From the NCBI GenBank assembly GCA_034359265.1, contig CP136890.1:27818501-27882500 (forward strand): a stretch of DNA of 64,000 nt, given 5' to 3'. Position numbers and translations under genes: made by a program. Positions 1 through 10,822 of this stretch are shown here, piece by piece. Under the pieces are notes generated by a model. The model ran no database searches. It saw nothing but the letters and a program-made list of their open reading frames with translations, and had not been told where the DNA came from. The DNA is from Canna indica (taxonomy: Eukaryota; Streptophyta; Magnoliopsida; Zingiberales; Cannaceae). Each line of letters begins with the position of its first letter. Positions within the stretch are counted from its first letter, which is position 1.

Positions 1-335
1 GATCGCGCCTGGGATCGTTAAGGGTGTGGGAGCCCAAGAGCGGTGTTGAGGTTGATGACCGAGCTTGGGGTCAAGTTGAGTTCGCCGAGGAGCGTAAAGT
101 AGGACTGCACCTAAGGTCATTGAGGGCGTGGGAGCCCGAGAATGGCGCTGAGGCCAACAACCGCGCTTGGGGTCAAGTCGAGCTCGCCGAGGAGCGTAAG
201 ACAGGACCGTGTCTGGGGTCGTTGAGGGCATGGGAGCCCGAGAGTGGCGCTGAGGCCGTGGACCGCACTCGGGGTCAAGCGGAGCTCGTCGAGAAGCGTA
301 AGGTAGGACCGTGTTTGGGATTATTGAGGGTGTGA
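1..335 (+). repeat. 102-bp tandem repeat, about three copies, open in frame
   Basis: Three consecutive units begin near 25, 127 and 229, each opening with a GGGAGCCC(G/A)AGA-type phrase and containing GGGGTCAAG and CGTAAG; a partial unit precedes them. Because 102 is a multiple of three, one frame stays open (24-335) as a 34-residue repeat starting WEP and containing GQ(V/A)E. The same GC-rich sequence occurs as single units in the opposite orientation near 1345, 15248, 21298 and 42263, so this is transposon-derived repeat and not a host gene. It lies head to head with the array that follows. Confidence 0.8.
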
Positions 336-464
336 GAAGGCGTGTATATTCTTGTATAGCCGGGTGGAGCCACCAGGCTAAGTGGTGTCTTGATTGACTT
401 GAATTTGATTAATGAGTGTGAGCATTTTTGGGCCCAATATAGATGGACCCAATGTGTTAGTCGA
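336..464. other. Left flank of the nested repeat array
   Basis: About 130 bases between the tandem GC repeat and the first AT-rich B segment. It contains GGGCCCAATATAG and TGGACCCAATGTG phrases typical of plant LTR ends and an ATGAGTGTGAGC phrase resembling the reverse complement of the LTR-like segments further on. No ORF. It may be an LTR remnant in inverse orientation. Confidence 0.35.
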
Positions 465-1344
465 GCCCAAAATCTCACATATTTTAGTGAAAAATAATTC
501 ATCATCTTATTTCAAAAAATTGATTTTAATTGATTGGTGAAAAAAATACGAGACATTTTAATTTAATTGATTAAACTATGACTCTTTTTAAATTATAAAT
601 ACTAAAGTGAAAATCAAAGCAAAATCAAGAAGTTAAAGTGGAACTTTTCAAAATTTACAATTAAATTAGAACTAAAAACAAATTTCACAGGAGTTAAAAC
701 CGCAAGGCGTTGAGGTCCCTTTTCCAATTTTGAAGAGCTTTGATTTCAAAAATCTTAATAGGAACTTTGGGATGTCAAAACCAAATTTGATTCTTTCTTT
801 CCATGTAAAAAACCACCTAGAGGAGTTAATTTTATCTCTATTCTCAATTTAGTCCCTAAAATTAAAAAAATCTCTTTATAACTCTTTCAATTTATATTTA
901 ATTTCACTTTATCTCCTAAATGTTAAAAGAGTCTCATTTTAACTTTTGAAATTTATTTTAATTTTCACTTTGATCCTTACAATTTTACCAAGTCTTGCTT
1001 TTGTTCGTTAATTATATTTTTTTAATCATTATTCAAAAAGTACGTACTAATTAAAATTATCCTTACATTAAATGAAATCCTTATATATTTCATGTGTTCC
1101 ATTAATTAATATACTTAATGAATTCGTACTTACGTAATCTCGAATATTTTATTCAATACGAGGATGATATAAGCTAGTCAGTGATTGTTAGATAATAATG
1201 AAGTAAAACTATACTTAACGTGTAAAGTACTTTTTTTAAATTGTAAAAGTTAACGTAACAATTAAAATACAATTGAAGCTGCAAATTGAAATCTATTAAA
1301 ATTTAGGGTCAAAGTGAAATTGAAATAAAATTTTAGAAGAGAAA
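465..1344. repeat. AT-rich B segment, leftmost copy
   Basis: Non-coding, very AT-rich. It shares phrases with 14130-15240, 20020-21290, 37960-42260 and 53300-55440, for example ATTTTAGTGAAAAA at the start and GTACTTACGTAATCTCG near the end. It lacks the roughly 190-bp stretch around ATGAGCAAGTTAC that other copies hold once and the last copy holds five times. Confidence 0.7.
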
Positions 1345-1765
1345 GTGTGATCCTTTCGACCCCAAGCGTTGTCCTATCTTACCCTCCCCATGAGCTTGGC
1401 TTGACCCCAAGCGTGATCCTCGGCCTCAGCGCCATCACTTTGTGGCCTCGGCACCTTTGAAGACCTCGGCATTCCTAGCGCCTTCCTCGGCTCAGAACAC
1501 AGCCTCTGTCTCCAAGCGAGGTCAATTGTGGCATCCTCAACGCCCTCTAATGCTCCAAACTTGGCTCCTAGCCTCAGTGACAACTTCTAGCCCCGAACGT
1601 GGATAACTTTGATGAAGGATGAATCTAAAGGGCCAACAGCCCCATGAACGACCACTGAGCTAGTAAGCTCGGTCCTAAATCTACCTATAATAGGAACTCA
1701 ATTTTGACATGATTACCTAAGGGCAGTCCACTACCCTAAAGTGTAGCTACCGACTAGCCAAGATT
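1345..1765 (-). repeat. GC-rich module, unit 1
   Basis: GC-rich block with GACCCCAAGCG twice and CTCGGCCTCAG, the reverse complement of the 102-bp unit at the window start. The following bases carry phrases conserved in all units, such as CGACTAGCCAA. Only short degenerate reading frames are present (for example 1374-1583, -). Confidence 0.7.
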
Positions 1766-2076
1766 AGTCAAAGAAGCGGCAGAACACTCTTCATCCCCAA
1801 CGACTATCAACCATACAACGTCGACGAAACACCATTCAATCGACCGAAGGCATCACCACTTGCCAAACGCTCAGCCCATAGCAAGCAAAGGCGAAGAAAA
1901 CGATACACGAAGAGTATGGCAGTAAGTAAAACATCCAGAAACATATTCACAAACTCACAAAGGGCAACAATGTTAGATGCCTATGAAGGGCGAATGTTTA
2001 AAGCCCCGAAGAGAAGCAATCCATAGACATGCATACACCATTACAACATGAGGGCACAATGGTTTAAGTTATAAAC

Positions 2077-2755
2077 TTATCGAGACAAGGCTGGAAGAAC
2101 ATCCGCAACCACAAAGGGGGCGTCACCCTCGGAGACGTCGATTGCCATCATCGGAGTGGAGGTGACCATATAGAAGCAATCACTAGGGGTTCTTCCTTAG
2201 CAGGAGTAGAAACCTCGCCCTCCCTCACGACGAGTTGGTCAACCAGGGCACCACCCCGAATCACCTTGAAGTACCTGGCCTTTGAGAAGTCAATTTCCAA
2301 GTCGAGAAACTTAGCCTGCTCCAGCGCTTTACCAAAGCCCGTAGTGTACTACAGAACAACCTCATCCTAATAGTCGCCAACCTCCCCCTTAAGTCTCTGC
2401 ACTTCCCCCTTGAGCTTCTCAGCCTCGGCCCGAACGGCAACGATATCAGCCTTCAGTTTAGCCTCCATCGCCGTCGTAGCACTAATGTCAAACTCCAAGG
2501 CAACCAGTGCATTCTCCAAACTTTCGACTTTCTCACTGAGGACGTCGGTCTGCTCCCATGCCTCCCTTACCCTAGTCACGACGTCGAATAGTCTTGTTAA
2601 GATTCAGGATTTCATAATCCCTCGCCTTGAGAGTATTCTCCACCTCGTACAACGTGACCTTCAGAGAATCGATCTCCCAATCTCGGACCTCGGCCATCTT
2701 CAACATGTATAACCTATCTTTCTCTAGCTTCTTCACTAGATCAGCCAGTGCGAGG
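2077..2755 (-). pseudogene. Antisense gag-like ORF, unit 1, C-terminal half (coiled coil)
   Basis: Read on the - strand this encodes a heptad-rich segment around residues VESLENALVALEFDI, then a degenerate version of the C-terminal motif that in other copies reads GFDKALEQAKFLG, and ends VADVLPALSR-stop at 2077. The layout, an N-terminal Transposase_28-like domain followed by a coiled coil and an FDKALEQ-type tail, is that of plant proteins annotated as 'putative gypsy type transposon' (PF04195). The frame is broken by stops (one at 2367-2369). The copia element at 2761 separates it from its N-terminal half at 10823-12107. Confidence 0.65.
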
Positions 2756-3490
2756 CTCTGTGAAGGATAAATGGCTATACTAGAGGGGGGTGAATAGTGT
2801 GTTTACTATACAATTCGCCTAATTTATCTTTTAATCATTTCTTTAATTCAACTAACTTAGGCGATTTGCAATTTGATGAATGAATGCAGAACCGATATAA
2901 AGATAAAGCAATTAACACAAAACAATAAGGCAATGCAAACACGCAATTTATAGTGGTTCGACCCAAATACCTACTCCACTACCTAAGCACCCCACTTAGG
3001 ATTTCCAAATTACTTTTACTAGATTAATTTGAGTTTCTCTTATACACGAGGACTTTTCACCGAAAAGTCTCACTCTCGACCTAAGGTACTTCCACACCCG
3101 GAAGTTTAGGGACAACTAGAACTAATCTTAGTAAATACTAAGTTTACACAAGTGGCTTTACTCATTTTCACCCAGGATACCACTTCACACAGAAAACCAA
3201 ACACCCGGTCTTCTACAGACACACAAATTAGACACAGTTTAAATAACAACAAAAGTTACAATGAAAAGAGCTAAGGATAAAACCAATAATGAATGCTCTT
3301 TTCAAGTCTTGTAGCCTCCAACTCGTCAAAAGAAATGCTTTGAGTAGAAGCCGAGTTGAGGAACAGAGTGTGCACAAGAAGTTGTCGCCTGAAGAATCGA
3401 ACGCAAGCACCTTATCTTTTGGAAGGCTTTGATCTCTCTTATGGATGCTCAATGATTAACTGTAGGAAGTAAGAGAATTAGTTATAACAG

Positions 3491-3503
3491 GTATATTTAT
3501 ACC
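3491..3503 (-). promoter_or_regulatory. LTR TATA box
   Basis: The - strand reads GGTATAAATATAC. The matching site in the other LTR is at 9921-9934. It lies immediately downstream (on the - strand) of the palindrome-rich block at 3541-3790, as expected for a U3 promoter. Confidence 0.6.
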
Positions 3504-3540
3504 CTATGGAAGAAATGGCTGTTCAATGAATAGAAAACTA

Positions 3541-3790
3541 TCCGTTATAGACCGTCGATTGAAGTGTCGGTCGAAGCATCGGTCGATCGATCATTCGATC
3601 GCTGCTCATCTCCCTGTGGGCGGTTGACCGATGGGTCGACCGCTTGACGCAAGAATCGCGATCCGCGATCTTCGGTCGACCCATCGGTCGACTGACGCGA
3701 TCTTGCATCGCAGCTACTCGCAGGTCGGTCGACCGCCAGCTTCGGCCTATTTTTGCCACCATTCGGTCGACCGAAATTGGTCTGGACTGG
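3541..3790 (-). promoter_or_regulatory. Palindrome-rich CGGTCGACCG block upstream of the LTR TATA box
   Basis: Dense run of GGTCGA, GGTCGACC and GATCGATCG phrases, many self-complementary, in a GC-rich island within an otherwise AT-rich LTR. The equivalent block lies at 9975-10170, 17283-17372 and 24665-24780, each time just upstream of the TATA box. Position suggests a promoter or enhancer role; this is inference. Confidence 0.5.
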
Positions 3791-4485
3791 GCAGACTAGG
3801 TCTTTGCTTGGGTTTTCTGCTTCTGTTTTCACAGCTACATCTACTTATATAACATTTCTAATCTTTCAAGTCAAATAAATAACTTTATAACATGATAACT
3901 TTAAAACATAAATATTATATAAGGATTATACCCCATTTGAGTTCAATAAAAATATCTAAAAAATTAAAATCCCTAAGGATCAAAATCTAGTTCTTGGAAT
4001 CTAGTGTAAAACAAAATTTTTCTAATTTTTTGGGTCAAGTATGGGTATGCTAGAGGCTTCCAAAAATTCCTTAAAAATACCTCGTTATCTAGTTTTGACC
4101 CAATGAACAATTATCGTCATTTTTTATCTCAAGAAACTATCTAAGTCATATAGCTCTCCAAGGAGCTCCATAGTCTTAGTGAATTTCAGGGCAGTCCCGA
4201 AATTTCATGATCTGGGATTCGGGATAGGTTTTTGGATTCTTATGCATTATGATGAGAAATTATAATATATCTATACACCCTAAACCTAAACTCCCTTTCT
4301 TGAAGATTCTCGAGCCCCGACGAGCATCCTTGTCGATTTATCTAATTTCTCCGATCGCAGATGTCGCGCGCTAACCGATATGGAATCTGAAGGATATTCT
4401 CAAAGAAATCATTAGTTTCATGTTTGTTATCATCAAAACCATCAAAATCAAGATTAAGGCTAAGATTGGAAATCTTAAGCCAACA

Positions 4486-4499
4486 ATCTCCCCATTTTT
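4486..4499 (-). promoter_or_regulatory. Polypurine tract of the copia element
   Basis: On the - strand AAAAATGGGGAGAT lies directly against the LTR start TGTTGGC, the usual place for plus-strand priming in LTR retrotransposons. Confidence 0.75.
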
Positions 4500-7400
4500 G
4501 ATGATGACAAATATCCTTGAGAAAATATGTCATTAAAGCACATAAAGATATCAATTAGGGGATTTCTCCCCCTATCAACATGCATATCTATGTAATTAGA
4601 CTTCCACTATCTATATGCATGGATATCCTATATTTTCCTCCCCTTTTTTCTTATACTTTACTCCATGGTTTTCTACCCCTTTTGACCAATATTTTCTCTT
4701 TGGTTTTCTACATAATTCTCTTCCCCTTTTGACTTATACATTTCTCTCCCTTTTGACATCAATCAAAAAGGGCAAGAAATGTCTATTTATTCAAAGGGAT
4801 GAAACACAATTAATACATGAGGTTGAAACTCTAAAGATTATTTTTCATTAAACATGAAAATCTCAACTAAAGGGATAGAAAACAAATATTTAAGGAGAAA
4901 CAAAATCATACATGATATGTTCAAATGCTAAGTATTTGAATTCAAAACAAAAACATGTATGATCTCAATTATGTATGAACTTAGCATGATTTCATTTGAA
5001 ATAAGTATGAAAGCATGAAAAATGCTAAGTCTCAAGATTTGCTATCTACTCATGTTTTCTCAAACTTAGGCATTTGGACATCTAACATGAGATAAAATAA
5101 GTCTATGAATTAAGTTTAGGCTTAAGATGAGTTTTTTAAGTTTCTTTGTTGACTTAGGTCAACCTATACCTTAAGTTTTCAAAAATCAACTTTTTAAGTT
5201 TATTAAAAAATCATATGTTTGACCAATGTTTTTGAAACTAATTTTTGGATGAAAGATTTGATACCAAATATTGAATGCTCATTTGAAATGCATGTATCAA
5301 ATTTGAACTTAAAATGAATTTAAAAATCAAAGTCCATTTTTCATCCTATATTGATTCTAATCAAAACATATCAAATGTAGTTCCTAGCTATCATTTAAGA
5401 ATTCAAAATCATTCCTAGGAATGATTTTACTCAAGAAATTGTGTGAATGATATTAGAAACATAATCAAAATGGTATATATAAATTTTCATTTGAAGTTTT
5501 TGAAGAAAGTTCAAAGTATCGGAAACATTGAATTCCAAAAAAGATGATACTTTGTGTTTTGATATCCAACTTTAAAATTTCATTATAAATTAGATTCTTG
5601 ATGAAATATTTTGAAATTTTTACTTAAGAAACTAGATTTTTCAATGAAGGTGTAGTTTTAAGAATCACCTAAAAAAGATTTTTCTATATTTTTCTAAAAA
5701 TAACTGAAATTTATACTAAATGTGGGTTGAAATAGTATTTTTGTAAATTTCAGTTTTTCTTAAAACTTTTTCAATTTTCATTCAAACTTTCATGACACCA
5801 CATGATGGTCATGTCAAGAGTATATGTCAAGTTTGAAATGAAATTTTTTTCCTTATGTCAAGATATCAATCTAGCATGGTTTCATTCAAAACTAGACTAG
5901 TTTTTATGAAACTTGCTAAGTTTCAATCTTAACATTTACTCATGATTTTTTAAATTCAAACCTATGGATGCCTAACATGAGTATGTCAAAATATGTTTCT
6001 CAAATATGGATCATAAATGAGATGTTTCTCAAATCATGAGTTTAAGTCAACTTGTTGACTTGGGTCAACATTGTTCAAAGAGATGTAAACATGAATTAAC
6101 CTCTATATCATTTTATCCATATCCATATGAATTTTTCACTCTAAATGCATGGAAACATGTCATACCTATTCCTAAACATGTTTATGAAGATATGGACTTA
6201 AAATAAAATGACCAAGTCAATTGATACCAATTGTGGTTTGTTGACTTGGACCAAGCTTTTCAAGTTTAAGTCCCCTAAAGTGATAAAGATATCCTATTGT
6301 TCATCTAGCCAAGAATTTTCAATTTTAACTTTCTAGACTTATGTGATATGTGTATCTAAACATGTTTGTTTGATGTTTAACTTAAAATTGAAGTCTCTAA
6401 AGAAGAATTTTAACCTAGTTCAATTTCATAAATATCAAGATATCATAAAATGAGCTAAGTTATCAAGATTTTGTCTACTCATGAAATTTCAAACAATTAT
6501 CTAAATCAATCATGAGTGCATAGAGACATCATCAAGCATGAAAATTTAATTATTATTTTTAAAGATTTTTGCAAAATAAAATCATACCTTATTTTAATAA
6601 ATTTGCCCAATTTTTTCATTTACTTCTAGATAGCATAGCTTTCCAATTTTTAACTTGTAAATGGACATCATTAGTATCATAGTGAAATAATATGTCTACT
6701 AGCAAGCTAATTTACTAACTAGCAAAGGTTCAATGCAAAGTTTCATTTAAAACCTTAACCTATGTTAGATAGTTAAGATTCATTTTTAAGAAAGTTTACC
6801 ATGATATTAAAATGAATATAAAGGATCAAGATGTGAACCATTTGAGAAATATGGGCCCTAAACAACTTTAACTAGTTTGGTCTTAAAGGAATATCTCTTA
6901 TAGTAAGTGTCAACTTAGAGCAAGTTTCATTTGATGAATTTTGCCTAAGTGCTAAGTTTGTACCTACTCATAAAAAATCAAGAATTTCACATGCAATTCT
7001 AGTCATGAGTATAGAGACATAATTTTAGCTTAAACAATGAGGTATAACACTAAGATTTTGAATTAATCTAAGTTATACCCTTTTTCATGATAATTTGTCA
7101 AACTAATCTTTTTCTTCATAATTAGCATTCCTTTTAACCCTAGATTTAACTTGCATGAGGAAATTATTGATAATATCATGACATAATTATTTCAAGCAAG
7201 TTAATCATTCTAGATAGCAAAGTAAGCATTAATGATTTCATTCAAAATCCAACTTTGCTAAATAGTTTCAAATTCGTTTTAAAGATTAAATCGAGTGATA
7301 TCAAAACGAATTTAAGAGATCACAAATATAATATAAATGAAAATATGATCTTCAACCCTTCCTATTGGTTGAAAACCGAAAGGCCACAATGTGCCTACGA

Positions 7401-7690
7401 TTTAGAACCGCAAGGTCACTTAGGCCTATTACAGGCCACTTGGGTCTCCGAAGAGACCGGAAAATCAAAAATCAAAAATATTTTTAAAATTTTATCAAGA
7501 GCGGGCAAAACCAACTCAAAATAAACATGGTATCATAAACTTCAACTAAGGTAAAACAATGCAAGTTAGAAGATGATACCGGAATAGTTTTAATGCCAAC
7601 TTTACCTAAGGCATCAATGTAGCTTGAAGTTGCAACCAAGGGAGGATTCATCATTCAAGTCCATGGTCAACTCCAACATATCATCAAGCC
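4500..7690 (-). other. Non-coding interior of the copia element
   Basis: 3.2 kb of AT-rich sequence where pol would normally lie. I see no protease, integrase, reverse transcriptase or RNase H motif in any frame. It contains diverged internal repeats: a phrase like CTACTCATG recurs near 5045, 5937, 6475 and 6965, often followed by CATGAG and GTTGACTT(A/G)GGTCAAC. A GC-richer island at about 7350-7470 has a short open frame of no recognised function. Confidence 0.7.
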
Positions 7691-7691
7691 T

Positions 7692-8705
7692 TCACCCTTG
7701 TGTGGTAGCTTCCCCTACAATACAAGATGAGATCTTTGGTACCCAAATGACTTTGGGTCCTTGGGGGTTAGATGGCCTAGGAATCCAAATCGTCTTAACT
7801 ACACTTGGATTTTTCTTGAATGTACAATCAAAAATAGCATGGCCAAAAATACCACAACAAAAATAATGTCCATTGAATTTCTTTTTATTTATGCTATGGA
7901 CATTAGATCTATCATTTGAATGCTTGACATGTGAGACATGATGAGTGGGAGCATTCTTAAATGAGACATTCTTATTTTGAACATGAGGTTTAAATGTGGA
8001 ATGCCTAACATGAGAATGATTATGAACATTGGCATTTTTTATTCTAGTGTTCTTAGTAGATGAAATATTTTTGAATTCATTCACTTTCTTATTCAATAAA
8101 ATAACCTCACTTTTCAAATCATTCATTGATCTTTGAATATCATGCAATTGAGTTTTTAGCATGCCATTTTCATTCTTTAAATTTTCATTTTTATGTTTCA
8201 AGTCATTAACTTCTAGAGTTAATGTATCATGGTAAGGATTAATCATGTTAGTTTTCAATTTTTCATTTTCACTCTTCAACTCATACACATGATTGACAAG
8301 CTTCAAGTTTTCTTTCTTGATTTTCCTATTTTCCTTATTTGATTTTATAAGCATGCCATACATCTTTTTAGATTCTTCTAATAGTTCATCATAAGATATT
8401 CCTAAAGAATTAGAGATATTATCATCACTATCAAGATTTTTAATATGACTAGAAGTGGAAGATTTTACCTCATTATTAGTATTCATGAGGTAATCTTTTG
8501 AATTTGCTTCATAGCCATGGGAAGAGGATGCTTCATTCGAATATGATGATGATGTAGAAGTGGTTGACCTCTTATTTGCCTTGCTCTTCATGGAAGAGCA
8601 TTTTTTTCTCACATGCCCTTTTTCTTTGCACATATGGCAAACCACATTCCTTTTCCGATTTCTTGTGCTCTTATGACTAGAGACACTGTGAGCTTCAAAA
8701 ACCAT
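7692..8705 (-). pseudogene. Copia gag, C-terminal part with zinc knuckles
   Basis: 337-codon open frame. Near its N-terminus is a CCHC zinc knuckle, CHMCKEKGHVRKKC, followed by a serine-rich linker, a long lysine/glutamate-rich coiled coil (about residues 85-205) and a second knuckle-like motif, YFCCGIFGHAIFDC, in which the first cysteine of CX2C appears lost. The tail IWIPRPSNPQGPKVIWVPK matches the end of gag in copia elements of the SIRE/Maximus type. A stop codon and a deletion separate it from the N-terminal gag frame at 8724-9083: the typical middle of the UBN2 region is missing. Any product would lack pol. Confidence 0.8.
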
Positions 8706-8723
8706 GTTAGTATTGGGTGGATG

Positions 8724-9083
8724 TCAATTGTCATCACTCCCCTCATCAAATGTTTTGAGCTCTTCATTTTTTGCATAATTATAAAACATATTTAACGTAG
8801 CCCAAATATCGAAAGCGGAAGTACAATGCATGATTTTATCAAACACATTATTTTCCAAAGAACAATATAAGCAATTTGTAGCTTTAGCATTTAACTCAAA
8901 CATGCTAATTTGTTCTTGGGTCCATGCATCCATTTTTTTCTTAGGTTCTACGTATTTTGATTTTACCATATTAAAAATACCTAAACCTTGAGTCTTTAAG
9001 AATGTATACATTCTTCCTTTCCAAATACCAAAGTTTAACTCATCGAACCTAGGAGGTCTAGACGCTACCGACTCTAGAGCCAT
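8724..9083 (-). pseudogene. Copia gag, N-terminal part (UBN2/DUF4219 type)
   Basis: 119 codons starting MALESVASRPPRFDELNF, with the RFDELNFGIWKGRM and AKATNCLYCSLENNVFDKI stretches typical of plant copia gag (expected DELNYxxWKxRM, then ALxxxxFxRI) and SAFDIWATL. The start ATG lies about 55 bases inside the primer site, as expected. The frame stops after GSDDN, where a normal gag would continue for over 100 more residues before the zinc knuckle, so part of the middle is deleted. Confidence 0.8.
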
Positions 9084-9137
9084 TTCGAGATCGAGACAAG
9101 ATGAAGAAGAGATGGTAAGATCTCAAGCTATGAACCC

Positions 9138-9149
9138 GCTCTGATACCA
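9138..9149 (-). promoter_or_regulatory. Primer binding site, initiator methionine tRNA
   Basis: The - strand reads TGGTATCAGAGC two bases inside the LTR end (9152). This 12-base match to the 3' end of plant initiator tRNA-Met is the standard primer site of copia elements and fixes the element's orientation. Confidence 0.9.
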
Positions 9150-9151
9150 AA

Positions 9152-10817
9152 TGAAAAATAAATGGCCACACTAGAGGGGGGGTGAATAGTGTGTTTACTT
9201 TACGATTCGCCTAATTTATCTTTTAATCATTTTTTTAATTCGACTAACTTAGGCGATTTGCAATTCGATGAATGAATGCAGAAGCGATATAAAGATAAAG
9301 CAATTAACACAAAACAATAAGGCAATGCAAACACGTAATTTATAGTGGTTCGGCCCCAATGCCTACTCCACTACCTAAGCACCCCGCTTAGGATTTCTAA
9401 ACTAGTTTTACTAGATTAATTTGAGTTTCCCTTATACACGAGGACTTTTCACCGGAAAGTCTCACTCTCGACCTAAGGTACTTCCACTCCCGGAAGTCTC
9501 CGCCTTCTTGTCGAAAGCACTTATCCTACCTCAACCTAAGGGACAACTAGAACTAATCCTAGTAAACGCTAAGTTTACACATGTAGCTTTACTCCTTTTC
9601 ACCCAGGATACCACTTCACACAGAAGACCAAACACCCGGTCTTCTACAGACGCTCAAATTAAATACAATTTAAATAACAACAAAAGTTATAATGAAAAGA
9701 GCTAAGGATAAAACCAATAATGAATGCTCTTTTCAAGTCTTGTAGCCTCCAACTCGTCAAAAGAAATGCTTTGAGTAGAAGCCGAGTTGAGGAGCAGAGT
9801 GTGCGCAAGAAGTTTTCGCCTGAAGAATCGAACGCAAGCACCTTATCTTTTGGAAGGCTTTGATCTCTCTTATGGATGCTCAATGATTAACTGTAGGAAG
9901 TAAGAGAAGAAGTTATAATAGGTATATTTATACCCTACAGAAGAAATGGCCGTTCAACGGATAGAAAACTATCCGTTACAGACCGTCGGTCGAAGCACTG
10001 TTCGAAGCATCGGTCTACTGGTCATTTGACCGCTGCTCATCTCCCTGTGGGCGGTCGACCGATGGGTCGACCGCTTGACGCAAGAATCGCGATCCGCAAT
10101 ATTCGATCGACCCGTCGGTCGATCGACGTGATCTTGCGTCGCGGCTGCTCGCAGGTCGGTCGACCGAAATTGGTCTGGATTGGGCAGACTGGGTCTTTGC
10201 TTGGGTTCTCTGCTTTCGTTTTCACTGCTACATCTAAAACATAAATGTTATATAAGGATTATACCCCATTTGAGTTCAATAAAAATATCTAAAAAATCAA
10301 AATCCCTAAGGATCAAAGTCTAGTTATTGGGATCTAGTGTAAAACGAAAATTTTCTAATTTTTCGGGTCAAGTATGGGTATGCTAGAGGCTCCAAAAATT
10401 CCTTAAACATATCTCGTTTTCTAGTTTTGACCCAATGAACAATTACCGCCATTTTTTATCTTAAGAAACTATCTAAGTCATATAGCTCTCCAAGGAGCTC
10501 CCTAGTCTTAGTGAATTTCAGGGCGGTCCCGGAATTTCATGATCCGGGGTTCGGGATAGGTTTTTGGGTTCTTATGCATTATGATGAGGAATTACAACAT
10601 ATCTATACACCCTAAATCTAAAATCCATTTCTTGAAGATTCTCGAGCGCCGACGAGCATCCTTGTCGATTTATCCGATTTCTCCGATCGCGGACGTCGCG
10701 CGCTAACCGATATGGAACCTGAAAGATATTCTCAATGAAATCATTAGTTCCATGTTTGTTATCATCAAAACCATTAAAACTGAGATTAAGGCTAAGGTTG
10801 AAAACCTAAAGCCAACA
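9152..10817 (-). repeat. 5' LTR of the copia element (right on the + strand)
   Basis: Starts TGAAAAATAAATGG and ends AAGCCAACA on the + strand, matching 2761-4485. Its TATA sequence (- strand) is at 9921-9934, with the GGTCGACC-rich block upstream at 9975-10170. It is the LTR next to the primer site and so would have driven transcription. Confidence 0.92.
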
Positions 10818-10822
10818 CTCTG

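Larger units (their letters stand above)
2761..4485 (-). repeat. 3' LTR of the copia element (left on the + strand)
   Basis: Starts TGAAGGATAAATGG and ends AAGCCAACA on the + strand. It aligns along its length with 9152-10817. It holds a stretch near 3750-3790 and another near 3850-3900 missing from the other LTR, and lacks about 40 bases that the other has near 9500. It contains the TATA box and palindrome block listed separately. Confidence 0.92.
2761..10817 (-). mobile_element. Complete-ended, gag-only Ty1/copia LTR retrotransposon
   Basis: It has two long LTRs (2761-4485 and 9152-10817) with TG...CA ends, and a 5-bp target duplication CTCTG at 2756-2760 and 10818-10822. An initiator-Met tRNA primer site adjoins the right LTR and a purine tract adjoins the left LTR, so it reads on the - strand. 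The interior codes only for a broken gag; no protease, integrase or reverse transcriptase is visible, and 3.2 kb is AT-rich non-coding DNA. It is therefore non-autonomous. By hand count the LTRs differ at about 6% of their first 250 bases, so it is not recent. It interrupts the unit 1 antisense ORF. Confidence 0.92.

Noticed and set aside
24..335. Open frame of three 34-residue repeats as a protein-coding gene
   Set aside because: The frame stays open because the tandem unit is 102 bp; the same DNA recurs as transposon sequence in both orientations.
4500..7690. Decayed pol gene in the copia interior
   Set aside because: I looked for integrase, reverse transcriptase and RNase H motifs in all frames and saw none; the sequence looks non-coding rather than mutated pol.
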